This document shows, one piece after another, positions 41,869 through 50,919 of a stretch of DNA of 64,000 nt. Below the pieces are notes generated by a model. The model did not search any database, was not told the DNA's origin, and worked only from the letters and a program-made list of their open reading frames with translations. This DNA comes from Trinickia fusca (GTDB lineage Bacteria > Pseudomonadota > Gammaproteobacteria > Burkholderiales > Burkholderiaceae). The DNA is taken from NCBI RefSeq assembly GCF_003628145.1, contig NZ_RBZV01000003.1:248001-312000 (forward strand), written 5' to 3'. The translations under genes were made by a program, and so were the position numbers. Position 1 is the first letter of the stretch, and every line of letters begins with the position of its first letter.

Positions 41869-41906
41869 AAAATCCCGCCGCCCTTACCGCGGCGGGATTT
41901 TTTTTT
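41869..41906 (+). terminator. Intrinsic terminator after rpoH
   Basis: AAATCCCGCCG (41870-41880) pairs with CGGCGGGATTT (41890-41900), followed by a run of about nine T residues. This is a textbook rho-independent terminator. Confidence 0.95.
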
Positions 41907-41992
41907 GAGAAGCAGGTCGTCACGAAGCGGCGCCGCAGCACCGCGCGTGTTCGCCGAAAAGCGGACGCTCGCTCAGCAGCGCAGTCCGAGGG

Positions 41993-43753
41993 TCAAATCG
42001 GTTGCGGAGCCGGGCCACCGGCAGCCGTCAGGCGAGCCGACATCTGCTGTGCGTAACGCTGTGCCGCCGCGCCGCAGACGATGTGGAACGTATCGGCCGA
42101 TACCCACGCCACGTCGAGTACCGCAAGACGCTGACGGTCGACGGCAGACGGATCGCGCACGACCACGCGCAGGCGCGTGGCTGCCACTGCATCGAGCGCC
42201 GCCACATTCGTCGCCCCGCCGAACACCGCGAGCCAGCGCGCCGGATCGGGATCGAGCGGACCGCTCTGTCCTTGCGACGCCGCGGCATGTGCTCCGGCCG
42301 GCGCGTTCGACACCGCCTGCATGCCTGCCACCGCGCCACCACTGCCCAGCGCCGCGCGAATTTCGTCTGCGATCAGGTCGGCCTCGGGCCCGATCACGAC
42401 CTGCACGTTGCCCGCGCCACGCTTGAGCACACCGCGCGCACCGATCGTTTTCAAAGCCTCTTCCGAAACCTTCTCCGCATCGACGACCGACAGACGCAGA
42501 CGCGTCGTGCAGGCATCGACGAGCGTCAGGTTCGTCGCGCCACCCAGCGCAGCGATATAGCGCGTCGCACGCGGCACCGCCGCAGAAGCCGTCGGCGCCA
42601 CATAGCCGCCGGCGGCGAACGAGTCGAGCTGAGCCTCGACGATAGGCTCGCGTCCCGGCGTCGCCATGTTGAACTTGCGGATGAAGAAGCGGAACAGGCC
42701 GTAGTAGACCGCTGCATAGGCAAGCCCGATCGGAATCGCGAGCCAGCCCTTGGTCGACAGCCCGTAGTTGAGCACGTAGTCGATCGCACCGGCCGAGAAC
42801 GTGAAACCCAACTTGACGCCGAGCGCCTGGCAGATCGCGAGCGAGAGTCCCGTGAGCAGCGAGTGGATCACATACAGCACCGGCGCGAGAAACATGAAGC
42901 TGAACTCGACGGGCTCGGTCACGCCGGTCAGGAACGACGTGAGCGCCATCGAGAACAGCAGGCCGCCCACCATCGCGCGGCGCTCCTTCGGCGCCTCGTG
43001 CAGCATCGCCAGGCAAGCGGCCGGCAGACCGAACATCATGATCGGGAAGAAACCCGTCATGAAGCCCCCCGCGGTGGGGTCACCGGCAAAGAAGCGATGC
43101 AGGTCGCCCGTGACTGCCGCACCGTGCGCGGGCGTGAACGTGCCGAACACGAACCACGCAAGCGAATTGATGATGTGGTGCAAGCCTGTGACGAGCAGCA
43201 GACGATTGAGCGTGCCATAGACGAACACACCGATGGCGCCGGCCGTCGTGAGCCAATGGCCAGCCGCATCGATCGCGGCCTGCACCGGCTGCCAGACGTA
43301 GCCGAACACGATGCCGAGCACCACGCACGCCAGCCCGGTCGCGATCGGCACAAAGCGTTTGCCGCCGAAGAACGCGAGATAGTCGGGCAGCTTGATGTCC
43401 TTGTAGCGGTTATAGAGCAAACCGGCCACCACGCCGGCGACGATCCCCGACAACACGCCCATATTGAGCTTGTCGTTGATGTCCTTCATGACCGCGATCT
43501 CGATCAGGTAGCCGATCGCACCGGCCAGCGCGGCCACGCCGTTGTTGTCCTTCGCGAAGCCGACCGCCACGCCGATGGCAAAGAGCAGCGGCAGGTTATC
43601 GAAGATCGTGCCGCCCGCGTCGGCGATCATCTTGATGTTGAGTACGTCGGCCTGCCCGAGCCGCAGCAGGATGCCGGCGACCGGCAGCACCGCAATCGGC
43701 AGCATCAGCGCCCGCCCCAGGCGCTGCACCTTCAAGAATGGATTTGCGTCCAT
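41993..43753 (-). CDS. nagE: PTS N-acetylglucosamine EIICB component
   Basis: NagE brings GlcNAc across the inner membrane and phosphorylates it. The 586-residue protein has a membrane EIIC domain (about 1-365, with GLHHIINSLAWFVFG and TGVTEPVEFSF). A first EIIB domain follows with the phosphorylated Cys415 (VDACTTRLRL). A second EIIB-like domain (about 505-575) has no Cys at the matching place (LDAVAATRLRV). There is no EIIA on this protein; it is supplied by the adjacent IIA-HPr-EI fusion. It is the last gene of the nag operon. Confidence 0.95.
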   Translation of the reverse strand: MDANPFLKVQRLGRALMLPIAVLPVAGILLRLGQADVLNIKMIADAGGTIFDNLPLLFAIGVAVGFAKDNNGVAALAGAIGYLIEIAVMKDINDKLNMGVLSGIVAGVVAGLLYNRYKDIKLPDYLAFFGGKRFVPIATGLACVVLGIVFGYVWQPVQAAIDAAGHWLTTAGAIGVFVYGTLNRLLLVTGLHHIINSLAWFVFGTFTPAHGAAVTGDLHRFFAGDPTAGGFMTGFFPIMMFGLPAACLAMLHEAPKERRAMVGGLLFSMALTSFLTGVTEPVEFSFMFLAPVLYVIHSLLTGLSLAICQALGVKLGFTFSAGAIDYVLNYGLSTKGWLAIPIGLAYAAVYYGLFRFFIRKFNMATPGREPIVEAQLDSFAAGGYVAPTASAAVPRATRYIAALGGATNLTLVDACTTRLRLSVVDAEKVSEEALKTIGARGVLKRGAGNVQVVIGPEADLIADEIRAALGSGGAVAGMQAVSNAPAGAHAAASQGQSGPLDPDPARWLAVFGGATNVAALDAVAATRLRVVVRDPSAVDRQRLAVLDVAWVSADTFHIVCGAAAQRYAQQMSARLTAAGGPAPQPI

Positions 43754-43808
43754 GAAGTCCTCCAGTGATGTCTCGTCGTTGTTTTACCGCGCACTTTCCA
43801 CGTAGGCG

Positions 43809-43861
43809 CTCAATCGAGCGGCCAGTTTTGCCACTCTTTTGCCACTCAATCGAGCGGCCAG
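43809..43861. repeat. Direct repeat at the end of the PTS fusion gene
   Basis: A 17-bp sequence, CTCAATCGAGCGGCCAG, occurs at 43809-43825 and 43845-43861. TTTTGCCACTC stands in tandem between the copies (43826-43836 and 43837-43847). The right copy encodes the last residues and stop of the fusion gene. The left copy repeats them 12 codons later in the same frame. Confidence 0.85.
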
Positions 43862-46407
43862 ATTTCGCGGCTTGCTGCTCTTACCGCCTGTGCCGAATCG
43901 AGCGACAGAACGTCCTGGGCTCGCTGCCGGCACAACGGGTAATCGAGGCGGCGCACACGCGCCTTGATGCCCGGTACTGCGACCGGGTCCACCGAAAGCT
44001 CGGTCACGCCAAGACCGATCAATAGCGGCACGGCGACCGGGTCGCCCGCGAGTGCGCCGCAGACGCCCACCCACTTGCCGTGCTTTGCCGCGCCTTGCGT
44101 CGTGGCGTCGATGAGGCGCAGCACGGCCGGATGCAGGCCGTCGGCCTGCGCGGCGAGGTCGGGCTGACAGCGGTCCATCGCCAGCGTGTATTGCGTCAGG
44201 TCGTTCGTCCCGATCGAGAGGAAGTCGGCCTGTCGCGCAAGCTGATCGGCCAGCAGCGCAGCGGACGGCACCTCGATCATCACCCCCACTTCGATCGGCT
44301 CCTTGCGACCTGCTGCATGGGCGAAATCGTCGATTCGCTTGCGCAGCCGCACGAGCTCGTTCGCGTCGGTGACCATCGGCAGCAGGATGCGCACGGCGCC
44401 GTGCGGCTGGACGGCCAGCAAGCCGCGCAATTGATCGTCGAGCAGCTCGGGGCGCAGCTGGGCGAGCCGGATGCCGCGCAAGCCCAACGCCGGATTCACC
44501 TCGGGCGGCAGCGTCAGATACGGCACTTCCTTGTCGGCGCCGACGTCGAGCGTGCGAATGATGGCGGTGCGGCCGCCCAACGCGTCGACGACGGCCTGAT
44601 AGCTGTCCCGATGCTCATCGACGCTCGGCGCCGCTTCGCGATGGATGAACAACAGCTCGGTGCGCAGCAGGCCCACGGCATCGGCACCGTTCTCCACCGC
44701 CGCGCGCGCGTCGTCGAGCGTCGCGATATTGGCGGCAACCTCGATTCGACGGCCGTCGCTCGTCGTCGCGGCTTGCTGCGACGTGCGGCGGTTGGCCTCG
44801 CGCACGCCCGCCAGCCGTTGGCGCTCGAGCTGCGCACGCTCGAGCTCGAGTGCGGTCGGCGCGTACTCGAGACGGCCCGCGCTTGCATCGACGACCACCT
44901 GCGTACCGTCGGCAATTGCAAGCAGCGCATCGCCGACGGCGACGAGCGCGGGAATGCCGAACTGCCGTGCGATGATCGCCGCATGCGACGTGGCGCCACC
45001 GCCGGCCATCACGAGCGCCGCCACACGCTCGCGATCCAGCGACGCCAGATCGGACGGCGTGAACTCGACGGCGGCAAGCACCGCCTCCTGCGGCAAGGTG
45101 CGCGCGACGTGATTCGCGTAGCCGAGCGCGCGCAACACGCGCTTTTCGATGTCGCGCAGATCGGCTGCGCGCTCGGCCAACAGCAGGTCTTCGACGTTGG
45201 TCAGGACTGCGATTTGTTCGCGAATGGCCGAGCGCCATGCGAAGCCCGCGCTCTTGCCGAGGCTGATGAGGTCGCGAGCCGCATCGACCAGCGTGGGATC
45301 CTCGAGCAGCACACGGTGCACGGCGAAGATGCCGGCCTCGCCGACGGCGCCACGCTGTGATGCATCGCGTACCGTCGTGTTCAGTTCGGCATCGACAGCA
45401 GCCAGTGCGCGATCGAGCAGGCGACTCTCGGCCGCAGGTGTGCCGGTCGCGATTTCGGGCGGATCGAATTCCGCGTCATCCCAACGCGTCAGCGTACCGA
45501 CGGCGATGCCGGGGGCCGCGCACACGCCGGCGAGCGTGTTCGGATCGAGCGGCATACCGGTCGTTGTCTCGGGCTGACGCGGTGCCGGCGAGCGCATCCG
45601 GGCCGGCGTCTCCTCGAGCTCGCCATGCACCTCGCGCAACAGCTCGCGCGCCACGGCGTCAACCGCTCGCGCCGCATCGGGACCCGCCCCGTGCACGCGG
45701 ACCGCGGCACCCTCGCCCGCGCCAAGCCCCATCAGCGCGACGACGCTCTCGACGTTCGCCTGACGCCCGTCGTAATGCACGTACACGCGCGCGTCGAGCC
45801 CGCGCACTGCGTCGCGTGCGCGCGCGGCAGGCCGCGCATGGAGCCCGCCCGCCTGCGACAACACGATGTCGCGATGCGCTTCGGTCACGGCAACCCCATC
45901 GACAGGAGCGGGTTCGCCGCCCTGTGCTACGCCTTTCCGGCGCAACGCGAGCAACGGCGTCTCGCCTGCCTTCACGAGCCCGCCCGGCGCACGCTCGATG
46001 ACTTCGAACGCATCGCCGTTCGCGATCGCGACCACCGATACGAGACTCGGCGCATGGCGTGCCACGTAATCCTGATCGAACTCGATCAGGAGTTCGCCCG
46101 CGCGCACGTGAGCCCCCTGGGCGACCTTGGCAGTAAAGCCACGCCCTTCGAGCTCGACCGTATCGATACCGATATGCAGCAGGAGCTCGACGCCTTCCGG
46201 CGTCTGCAACGTCACCGCATGGCCCGTTCGGGCCAGATGCGTGACGATGCCCGCGCACGGCGCGCTCAAGCGCCCTTCGAGCGGATCGATACCGATGCCG
46301 TCACCGAACATGCCGCCCGCGAACACCGGGTCCGGCACCTCCGCGAGCGGCACCACAGGGCCGGTCAGCGGGGCGAGCAAGACGATCTTGCCTTGTGACT
46401 GACTCAT
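43846..46407 (-). CDS. PTS EIIA-HPr-Enzyme I fusion protein
   Basis: One 853-residue protein carries three PTS modules. A glucose-type EIIA has His78 (LLLHIGIDTVELEG). An HPr domain has His190 (SQAGGLHARPAARA). A full Enzyme I has His475 (GGGATSHAAIIARQFGIP), the PEP-binding region EVPSAALLADQL and the Cys motif KWVGVCGALAGD. It takes phosphate from PEP and passes it to NagE, so the operon does not depend on the general PTS. The ATG at 46407 follows GGAG by 9 nt. It lies between the SIS deaminase gene and nagE. Confidence 0.95.
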   Translation of the reverse strand: MSQSQGKIVLLAPLTGPVVPLAEVPDPVFAGGMFGDGIGIDPLEGRLSAPCAGIVTHLARTGHAVTLQTPEGVELLLHIGIDTVELEGRGFTAKVAQGAHVRAGELLIEFDQDYVARHAPSLVSVVAIANGDAFEVIERAPGGLVKAGETPLLALRRKGVAQGGEPAPVDGVAVTEAHRDIVLSQAGGLHARPAARARDAVRGLDARVYVHYDGRQANVESVVALMGLGAGEGAAVRVHGAGPDAARAVDAVARELLREVHGELEETPARMRSPAPRQPETTTGMPLDPNTLAGVCAAPGIAVGTLTRWDDAEFDPPEIATGTPAAESRLLDRALAAVDAELNTTVRDASQRGAVGEAGIFAVHRVLLEDPTLVDAARDLISLGKSAGFAWRSAIREQIAVLTNVEDLLLAERAADLRDIEKRVLRALGYANHVARTLPQEAVLAAVEFTPSDLASLDRERVAALVMAGGGATSHAAIIARQFGIPALVAVGDALLAIADGTQVVVDASAGRLEYAPTALELERAQLERQRLAGVREANRRTSQQAATTSDGRRIEVAANIATLDDARAAVENGADAVGLLRTELLFIHREAAPSVDEHRDSYQAVVDALGGRTAIIRTLDVGADKEVPYLTLPPEVNPALGLRGIRLAQLRPELLDDQLRGLLAVQPHGAVRILLPMVTDANELVRLRKRIDDFAHAAGRKEPIEVGVMIEVPSAALLADQLARQADFLSIGTNDLTQYTLAMDRCQPDLAAQADGLHPAVLRLIDATTQGAAKHGKWVGVCGALAGDPVAVPLLIGLGVTELSVDPVAVPGIKARVRRLDYPLCRQRAQDVLSLDSAQAVRAASREIWPLD

Positions 46408-46446
46408 TAATCTGGACTCCTCAGCACGTTCCATCCGCGTTCTCGC

Positions 46447-47454
46447 TCAGTGAGTTTCGGTGATCTTGTTCAGATGTCGGGGGGTATCGGGATTGCGTCC
46501 GCGCGCAGCGGCCAGCTGGGCCGCCATCACGTAGAACGACTGGATGGCCGCAATCGGATCGAGCGCCACGTGGCGGCTCGCCGCCAGCGGCAGCGTCGCG
46601 CCCTCGACGTCGTCCGGTGCCGCCAGCAGTACGCGCGCACCGCGCTCGCGCATATCCGTGGCGAGCCGGATCAGACCCGCCTGTTCGGGGCCGCGCGGCG
46701 CAAACACGAGCAACGGGTAGTCACGCTCGATGAGCTCCATCGGACCGTGCCGCACCTCGGCGCTCGAGAACGCTTCGGCCTGGATACCCGAGGTCTCCTT
46801 CAGCTTCAGCGCGGCTTCTTGCGCAATGGCAAGGCCCATGCCGCGGCCGATGACGATCATGCGCTCGACTTCGCACAGCGCGTCGACGGCCGGCGACCAG
46901 TCGAGCCGCGCGGCGTGGCCCAGCGTGTCGGGCAAGGCGCGCAGCGCATCGAGCAGCAACGGGTCGCGCTGCCAGAAGGCGACGAGCTGCGCGGCCAGCG
47001 AAAGCATCGCGATGTAGCTCTTGGTCGCGGCCACCGAATGCTCGGGGCCCGCCAGCAGCGGCAGTTGCCATTCGCACGCGTCCGCGAGCGGGGACGCCGG
47101 CGCATTGACGGCCGATACGGTTAGCGCGCCCGCGGCACGCAAAGCCCTCATCGTCTCGACAAGATCAGGACTTCTTCCTGATTGCGAGAAGGCGATAGCG
47201 AGCTCGCCAGCCACGCGCAACGGCGCGGCCTGCAACGTCGCGATCGACATCGGCAGCGATGCCACGGGGATGCCGACGCGGCTCATCGCGAGGCTCGCGA
47301 AATAGCTGGCTGCGTGATCGGAACTGCCGCGCGCTACGGTGAGGGCGACGTGGCAGGGCTTCTCGGCAAGGACGGCGGCCAGCGCTTCGATACGCGAGGT
47401 ATCGGCGCATTGCGCGGCAACGGCGGCACTCGCGGCGAGCGCCTCCTCAAGCAT
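46447..47454 (-). CDS. SIS-domain glucosamine-6-phosphate deaminase (GlmS-like, NagB-II type)
   Basis: The 335-residue product holds two SIS domains like the isomerase half of GlmS but has no glutaminase domain. Clear SIS motifs are ARGSSDHAASYFASLA (about 42-57), SQSGRSPDLVETM and ETSGIQAEAFSSAEVRHGPMEL. In this context it most likely deaminates GlcN-6-P to fructose-6-P in place of classical NagB. The start overlaps the nagA stop by 8 bp, so translation is coupled. AgaS-type activity is an alternative. Confidence 0.85.
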   Translation of the reverse strand: MLEEALAASAAVAAQCADTSRIEALAAVLAEKPCHVALTVARGSSDHAASYFASLAMSRVGIPVASLPMSIATLQAAPLRVAGELAIAFSQSGRSPDLVETMRALRAAGALTVSAVNAPASPLADACEWQLPLLAGPEHSVAATKSYIAMLSLAAQLVAFWQRDPLLLDALRALPDTLGHAARLDWSPAVDALCEVERMIVIGRGMGLAIAQEAALKLKETSGIQAEAFSSAEVRHGPMELIERDYPLLVFAPRGPEQAGLIRLATDMRERGARVLLAAPDDVEGATLPLAASRHVALDPIAAIQSFYVMAAQLAAARGRNPDTPRHLNKITETH

Positions 47455-48550
47455 ATTCGACAATCGGTTCCCCTTCGACGTAGGTCGCAGCAAGCGTGAG
47501 ATCGCGTTCGAAGACCACGAGGTCGGCCCATGCGCCACGCGCGATGCGGCCGCGGTCTTCGATGCCGAGGTAGTCGGCGGCGTAACGGGACATGCGGTTC
47601 GACACATCGGCGAGCGGCAGGCCCAGCGAAACGAGGTTGCGCAGCGCGTCGTCCATCGTCAACGTGCTGCCGGCCAGCGTCCCGTCCGCGAGGCGCACAC
47701 CGCCGAGACACTTGGTGACATGCTGGCTGCCCAGCCGGTATTCGCCGTCGGGCATGCCCGTCGCAGACGTGCTGTCGGTCACCACGTAGAGCCGCGGAAT
47801 GGCGCGCAGCGCGGCGCGGATCGCGCCCGGATGGACGTGCAGCAGGTCGGGAATGATCTCGGCGAATTCGGCATGCGCCAATGCCGCGCCGACGAGCCCC
47901 GGATTGCGGTGATGCATCGGCGACATCGCATTGAACAAATGCGTGAAGCCGCATGCGCCATGCTTGAGCGCCGCCACGGCATCATCGTAGGTCGCGAGCG
48001 AGTGACCGAGCTGCACGCGCACACCCCGCGCCGCCATCTCCGAGATGATCTCCATATGGCCTGCGATCTCTGGCGCCAGCGTGACGACGCGGATCGGCGC
48101 GATCGACAGGTACTTCAGCACCTCGTCGAGCACGGCGCACACGGCCGCGTCGGGCTGCGCGCCGAGCTTGCCGGGGTTGATGTAGGGTCCTTCGAGATGG
48201 ACGCCCAGCACGCGCGAGCCCCCTGGCGTGCGGCGCCGGGCCACATCGCCGAGGCCCGCGACGACCGCCATCAGTTCGTCACGCGGCGCCGTCATCGTCG
48301 TCGCGAGCAAGCTCGTCGTGCCGTGACGCGCATGCGTGCGCGCGATAGCCTCGATGGCGCCGCCGCCCTCCATCACGTCGGCGCCGCCGCCACCGTGCAC
48401 GTGCAGGTCGATGAAGCCCGGCAGGACGTAGGGATCGCCGTTCGTGAACGGATCGGCGCGCACGCCGTCGAGCGACGTGATGCGTCCGTTTTCGTATTCG
48501 AGGGTGCCGTGAATCCACCCGTCCGGCGTCAAAATGTTTCCGTTGAGCAT
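47447..48550 (-). CDS. nagA: N-acetylglucosamine-6-phosphate deacetylase
   Basis: NagA removes acetate from GlcNAc-6-P delivered by the PTS. The 367-residue amidohydrolase shows the metal motif GFIDLHVHGGGGADVM (about residue 45), HLEGPYINPGKLGAQ, HSLATYDDA, HLFNAMSP and the catalytic Asp in VVTDSTSATGMPDG. The start MLNGNILTPDGW at 48550 is the family start; its Shine-Dalgarno is weak. It leads the nag operon, whose promoter lies about 130 bp upstream. Confidence 0.95.
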   Translation of the reverse strand: MLNGNILTPDGWIHGTLEYENGRITSLDGVRADPFTNGDPYVLPGFIDLHVHGGGGADVMEGGGAIEAIARTHARHGTTSLLATTMTAPRDELMAVVAGLGDVARRRTPGGSRVLGVHLEGPYINPGKLGAQPDAAVCAVLDEVLKYLSIAPIRVVTLAPEIAGHMEIISEMAARGVRVQLGHSLATYDDAVAALKHGACGFTHLFNAMSPMHHRNPGLVGAALAHAEFAEIIPDLLHVHPGAIRAALRAIPRLYVVTDSTSATGMPDGEYRLGSQHVTKCLGGVRLADGTLAGSTLTMDDALRNLVSLGLPLADVSNRMSRYAADYLGIEDRGRIARGAWADLVVFERDLTLAATYVEGEPIVEYA

Positions 48551-48988
48551 GGGGTATTCAGTCTCGGTAATACGCGCTGCTTGCTGGCGCGAGGGCACGC
48601 AAGAAGCAAGGCCGGCCGCGATTCCCGCGCGGCCGGGATGGCTGCGTTGTCGAGGGATGGGCTTCAGAGGCGGAGCCCATTATATAACCAGAATAGGACC
48701 AGTTAACGTCGAGCATGACAGCCTCGGCATTCAGCCTGGAAGCCTTGCAGCATAAGGCTTCAGCTCCCTTCCGAGCGCTGCCCTCCGGGCTCCGAGCGGA
48801 TCGGGATTTACCCGCATTGAGCATGGGACGCGCGCTGACAAGCAGGCGATTCATATGATCGGTTTGCATGCCATGTGCGAGATAGATACCTGTTTAGGAC
48901 CACTCGTCTAGCTGACTTCGGCTTGTTTGTTCACGCCGATCCCATATAGTTCAGACCATTGCACGAGTACAAACGGAGAAAGTTCTCG
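48551..48988. other. nag operon control region
   Basis: The 438-bp spacer between divergent nagA and the MarR-GNAT gene. A minus-strand promoter for nagA is visible: -35 TTAACT (complement of 48701-48706), 16-bp spacer, -10 TATAAT (complement of 48679-48684). The 8-mer TAGGACCA occurs at 48694-48701, within that promoter, and again at 48895-48902. A 103-codon frame on the minus strand (48558-48869) is judged non-coding. Confidence 0.6.
48694..48701. promoter_or_regulatory. Candidate operator in the nagA promoter
   Basis: TAGGACCA (TGGTCCTA on the minus strand) sits between the -10 and -35 of the nagA promoter. Its sense form ACTGGTC resembles the left half of the HutC/DasR-type GntR box used by GlcNAc regulators in other bacteria. 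A second copy lies 201 bp away at 48895-48902, near the MarR-GNAT gene. No full dyad is present. Confidence 0.4.
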
Positions 48989-49915
48989 TTGACTGACACT
49001 ATCCTGCTACGGCGCGCGGAAGCCGTCCGCCATTTCAACCGCTTTTATACCCAGCACATCGGCGTGCTGCACGAGCGCCTTCAAAAGAGCCCGTTCTCGC
49101 TGACCGAGGTGCGCGTGCTGCGCGAGCTCGCGCTCGGCAACGCCGCGACCGCCACCGAGCTCGCCCGCATGCTCGGCCTCGACAGCGGCTATCTGAGCCG
49201 TCTGCTCACGAGCTTCGAACGGCGCCAGCTGATCACGCGACGTCAATCCGACATCGACGCGCGCCAGTCGTTACTCGAGATGACGGAAGAAGGCCGAACG
49301 GTCTACGCGCCGCTCGAGATCGCGGCGATCGACGAAGTGTGTGCGGTCCTGAACCGGCTCAGCGCAGCCGGACAGGAACTGCTGATCCAGGCGATGCACA
49401 TGATCGAGCGGCTGCTCAACGACACGCCGCGTCATCTGGCGTTGACGCTGCGCGCCCCCAAGCCAGGCGATTTCGGCTGGCTCGTGCAGCGCCAGGTCCT
49501 GCTCTTTTCGGCCGAATACGGCGCCGATGTGGGCTTCGAGGCATTCGTCGTGCAGGAGATGGCCGACTTTGCGCGCCAGCGCGATCGCGAACGCGCGATG
49601 TGCTGGGTTGCCGAGCAGGACCACGCGGCCGTCGGCGCCGCCTTCGTGACGCCGATCTCGGAAAGGGCGGCGCAGTTGCGCTTGTTGTTCGTCGAGCCCG
49701 AGGTACGGCGCCTGGGCATCGGGACGCGCCTCATCGAAGAAGGCATGCGCTTTGCCGAGCGTGCCGGCTATGAGACCGTGACGTTCGCCACGCACGGCTT
49801 GCTCAACGGCGGACGGCGGTTGTTCGAACGTGCGGGATTCACGTGCGTGGCATCAGAGCCCGAGCGGCGCTTCGGCCGCAACCTCGTCGCGCAAACGTGG
49901 GAACGCCGGCTCTAA
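48989..49915 (+). CDS. MarR-type regulator fused to GNAT acetyltransferase
   Basis: The 308-residue protein joins an N-terminal MarR winged helix (LTEVRVLRELALGNAATATELARMLGLDSGYLSRLL) to a C-terminal GNAT domain. The GNAT acetyl-CoA loop is LLFVEPEVRRLGIGTRLIEEGMRFA. Such fusions are common but little studied; they may sense or acetylate a small molecule. The TTG at 48989 has GGAGAA about 10 nt upstream; a TTG at 48959 would add ten basic residues. It is divergent from nagA, though a direct link is unproven. Confidence 0.87.
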   Translation: MTDTILLRRAEAVRHFNRFYTQHIGVLHERLQKSPFSLTEVRVLRELALGNAATATELARMLGLDSGYLSRLLTSFERRQLITRRQSDIDARQSLLEMTEEGRTVYAPLEIAAIDEVCAVLNRLSAAGQELLIQAMHMIERLLNDTPRHLALTLRAPKPGDFGWLVQRQVLLFSAEYGADVGFEAFVVQEMADFARQRDRERAMCWVAEQDHAAVGAAFVTPISERAAQLRLLFVEPEVRRLGIGTRLIEEGMRFAERAGYETVTFATHGLLNGGRRLFERAGFTCVASEPERRFGRNLVAQTWERRL

Positions 49916-49940
49916 ACCAAAGTGCGGGCCCCAATGACAA

Positions 49941-49976
49941 ACGCCGCGAGCCCTCGAGGGGCCCGCGGCGCTTTGC
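49941..49976. terminator. Terminator between MarR-GNAT and metQ
   Basis: CGCCGCG (49942-49948) pairs with CGCGGCG (49964-49970), extended by an inner GCCC/GGGC around TCGA, then CTTTGCCTTT. It lies between converging genes. Confidence 0.7.
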
Positions 49977-50016
49977 CTTTCGATCGAGCGGGACTGCCCG
50001 TGCTCGTCGCTGACGC

Positions 50017-50844
50017 TTAGAACGACGGCACGACCGCGCCCTTGAACTGCGTCTTGATGAAGGCGCGCACGTCTTCCGACTGATAGGCCGCCACGAGCTT
50101 CTTCACCCACGGCTTGTCCTTGTCCTGTGCACGCACGGCGATCAGGTTCGCGTACGGGCTGTGCACGTCTTCGAGCGCGATCGCATCCTTCGTCGGCTGC
50201 AGGCCCCCGGCCAACGCATAGTTCGTGTTGATCGCGGCGGCATCGACATCGGCCAGCGAACGCGGCAGTTGCGCGGCATCGAGCTCGACGAGCTTGATCT
50301 TCTTCGTGTTCTCGGCGATGTCGAGCGGCGTGGCGTTGTTGCCGCTTGCGCCGGCACCGGCCTTCAGTTTGATCACGCCTTGGGCCTGCAGCAGCAACAG
50401 TGCGCGGTTCTCATTCGACGGATCGTTCGGCACCGCCACCTTCGCGCCTTGCGGCAGGTCCTTCAGCGACTTGAGCTTCTTCGAATAGACACCGAGCGGC
50501 GAAATGTACGTGAGGCCGACGTTCACGATCTTGTAGCCGCGTTGCTTGATCTGGCTGTCGAGATAGGGCTGGTGCTGGAAGCTGTTCGCCTCGAGGTCGC
50601 CCGCATCGAGTGCCGCGTTGGGCTGCACGTAGTCGTTGAATTCGACGACCTTCACGGTCAGGCCTTGATCGCGCTTGGCGACCTTCGTCACGACCGACCA
50701 GATCTGCGCGTCGGGGCCGCTGATCGTGCCGACCTTGATGGCCTTGTCGTCAGCGTGTGCGCCCGTGCTGGCGATCAGTGCGGTACCCGTGGCGGCGGCG
50801 AGGAGTGCTTTGAGAAGCGTGCGAGAGAAAGCGGTGTGGTGCAT
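50017..50844 (-). CDS. metQ: MetQ/NlpA-family methionine-binding protein
   Basis: The periplasmic binding component of a methionine ABC importer. The 275-residue product has a signal peptide ending near STGAHADDK (about residue 32) and the NlpA fold. Typical parts are KVGTISGPDAQIW, EFNDYVQPNAALDAGDLEANSFQHQPYL and a NNATPLDIAEN stretch. No lipobox Cys is present, so it is a soluble periplasmic form. The metN and metI genes are not adjacent in this window. A perfect 22-bp palindrome lies 76 bp upstream of the start. Confidence 0.9.
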   Translation of the reverse strand: MHHTAFSRTLLKALLAAATGTALIASTGAHADDKAIKVGTISGPDAQIWSVVTKVAKRDQGLTVKVVEFNDYVQPNAALDAGDLEANSFQHQPYLDSQIKQRGYKIVNVGLTYISPLGVYSKKLKSLKDLPQGAKVAVPNDPSNENRALLLLQAQGVIKLKAGAGASGNNATPLDIAENTKKIKLVELDAAQLPRSLADVDAAAINTNYALAGGLQPTKDAIALEDVHSPYANLIAVRAQDKDKPWVKKLVAAYQSEDVRAFIKTQFKGAVVPSF

Positions 50845-50919
50845 GACGAATCGCTCTTTATTGGTTAGAGATGTGACGGCCTCATGGTGTCACAGCGTTC
50901 GCGCAATGGGAAATACGTT

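Noticed and set aside
42002-43768. 588-codon plus-strand frame opposite nagE
   Set aside because: Composition is His, Arg, Glu and Gln-rich in the manner of antisense frames of high-GC genes; nagE has complete motifs.
48558-48869. 103-codon minus-strand frame in the nag control region
   Set aside because: It covers the nagA promoter and leader and has no family features; regulatory DNA explains the region better.
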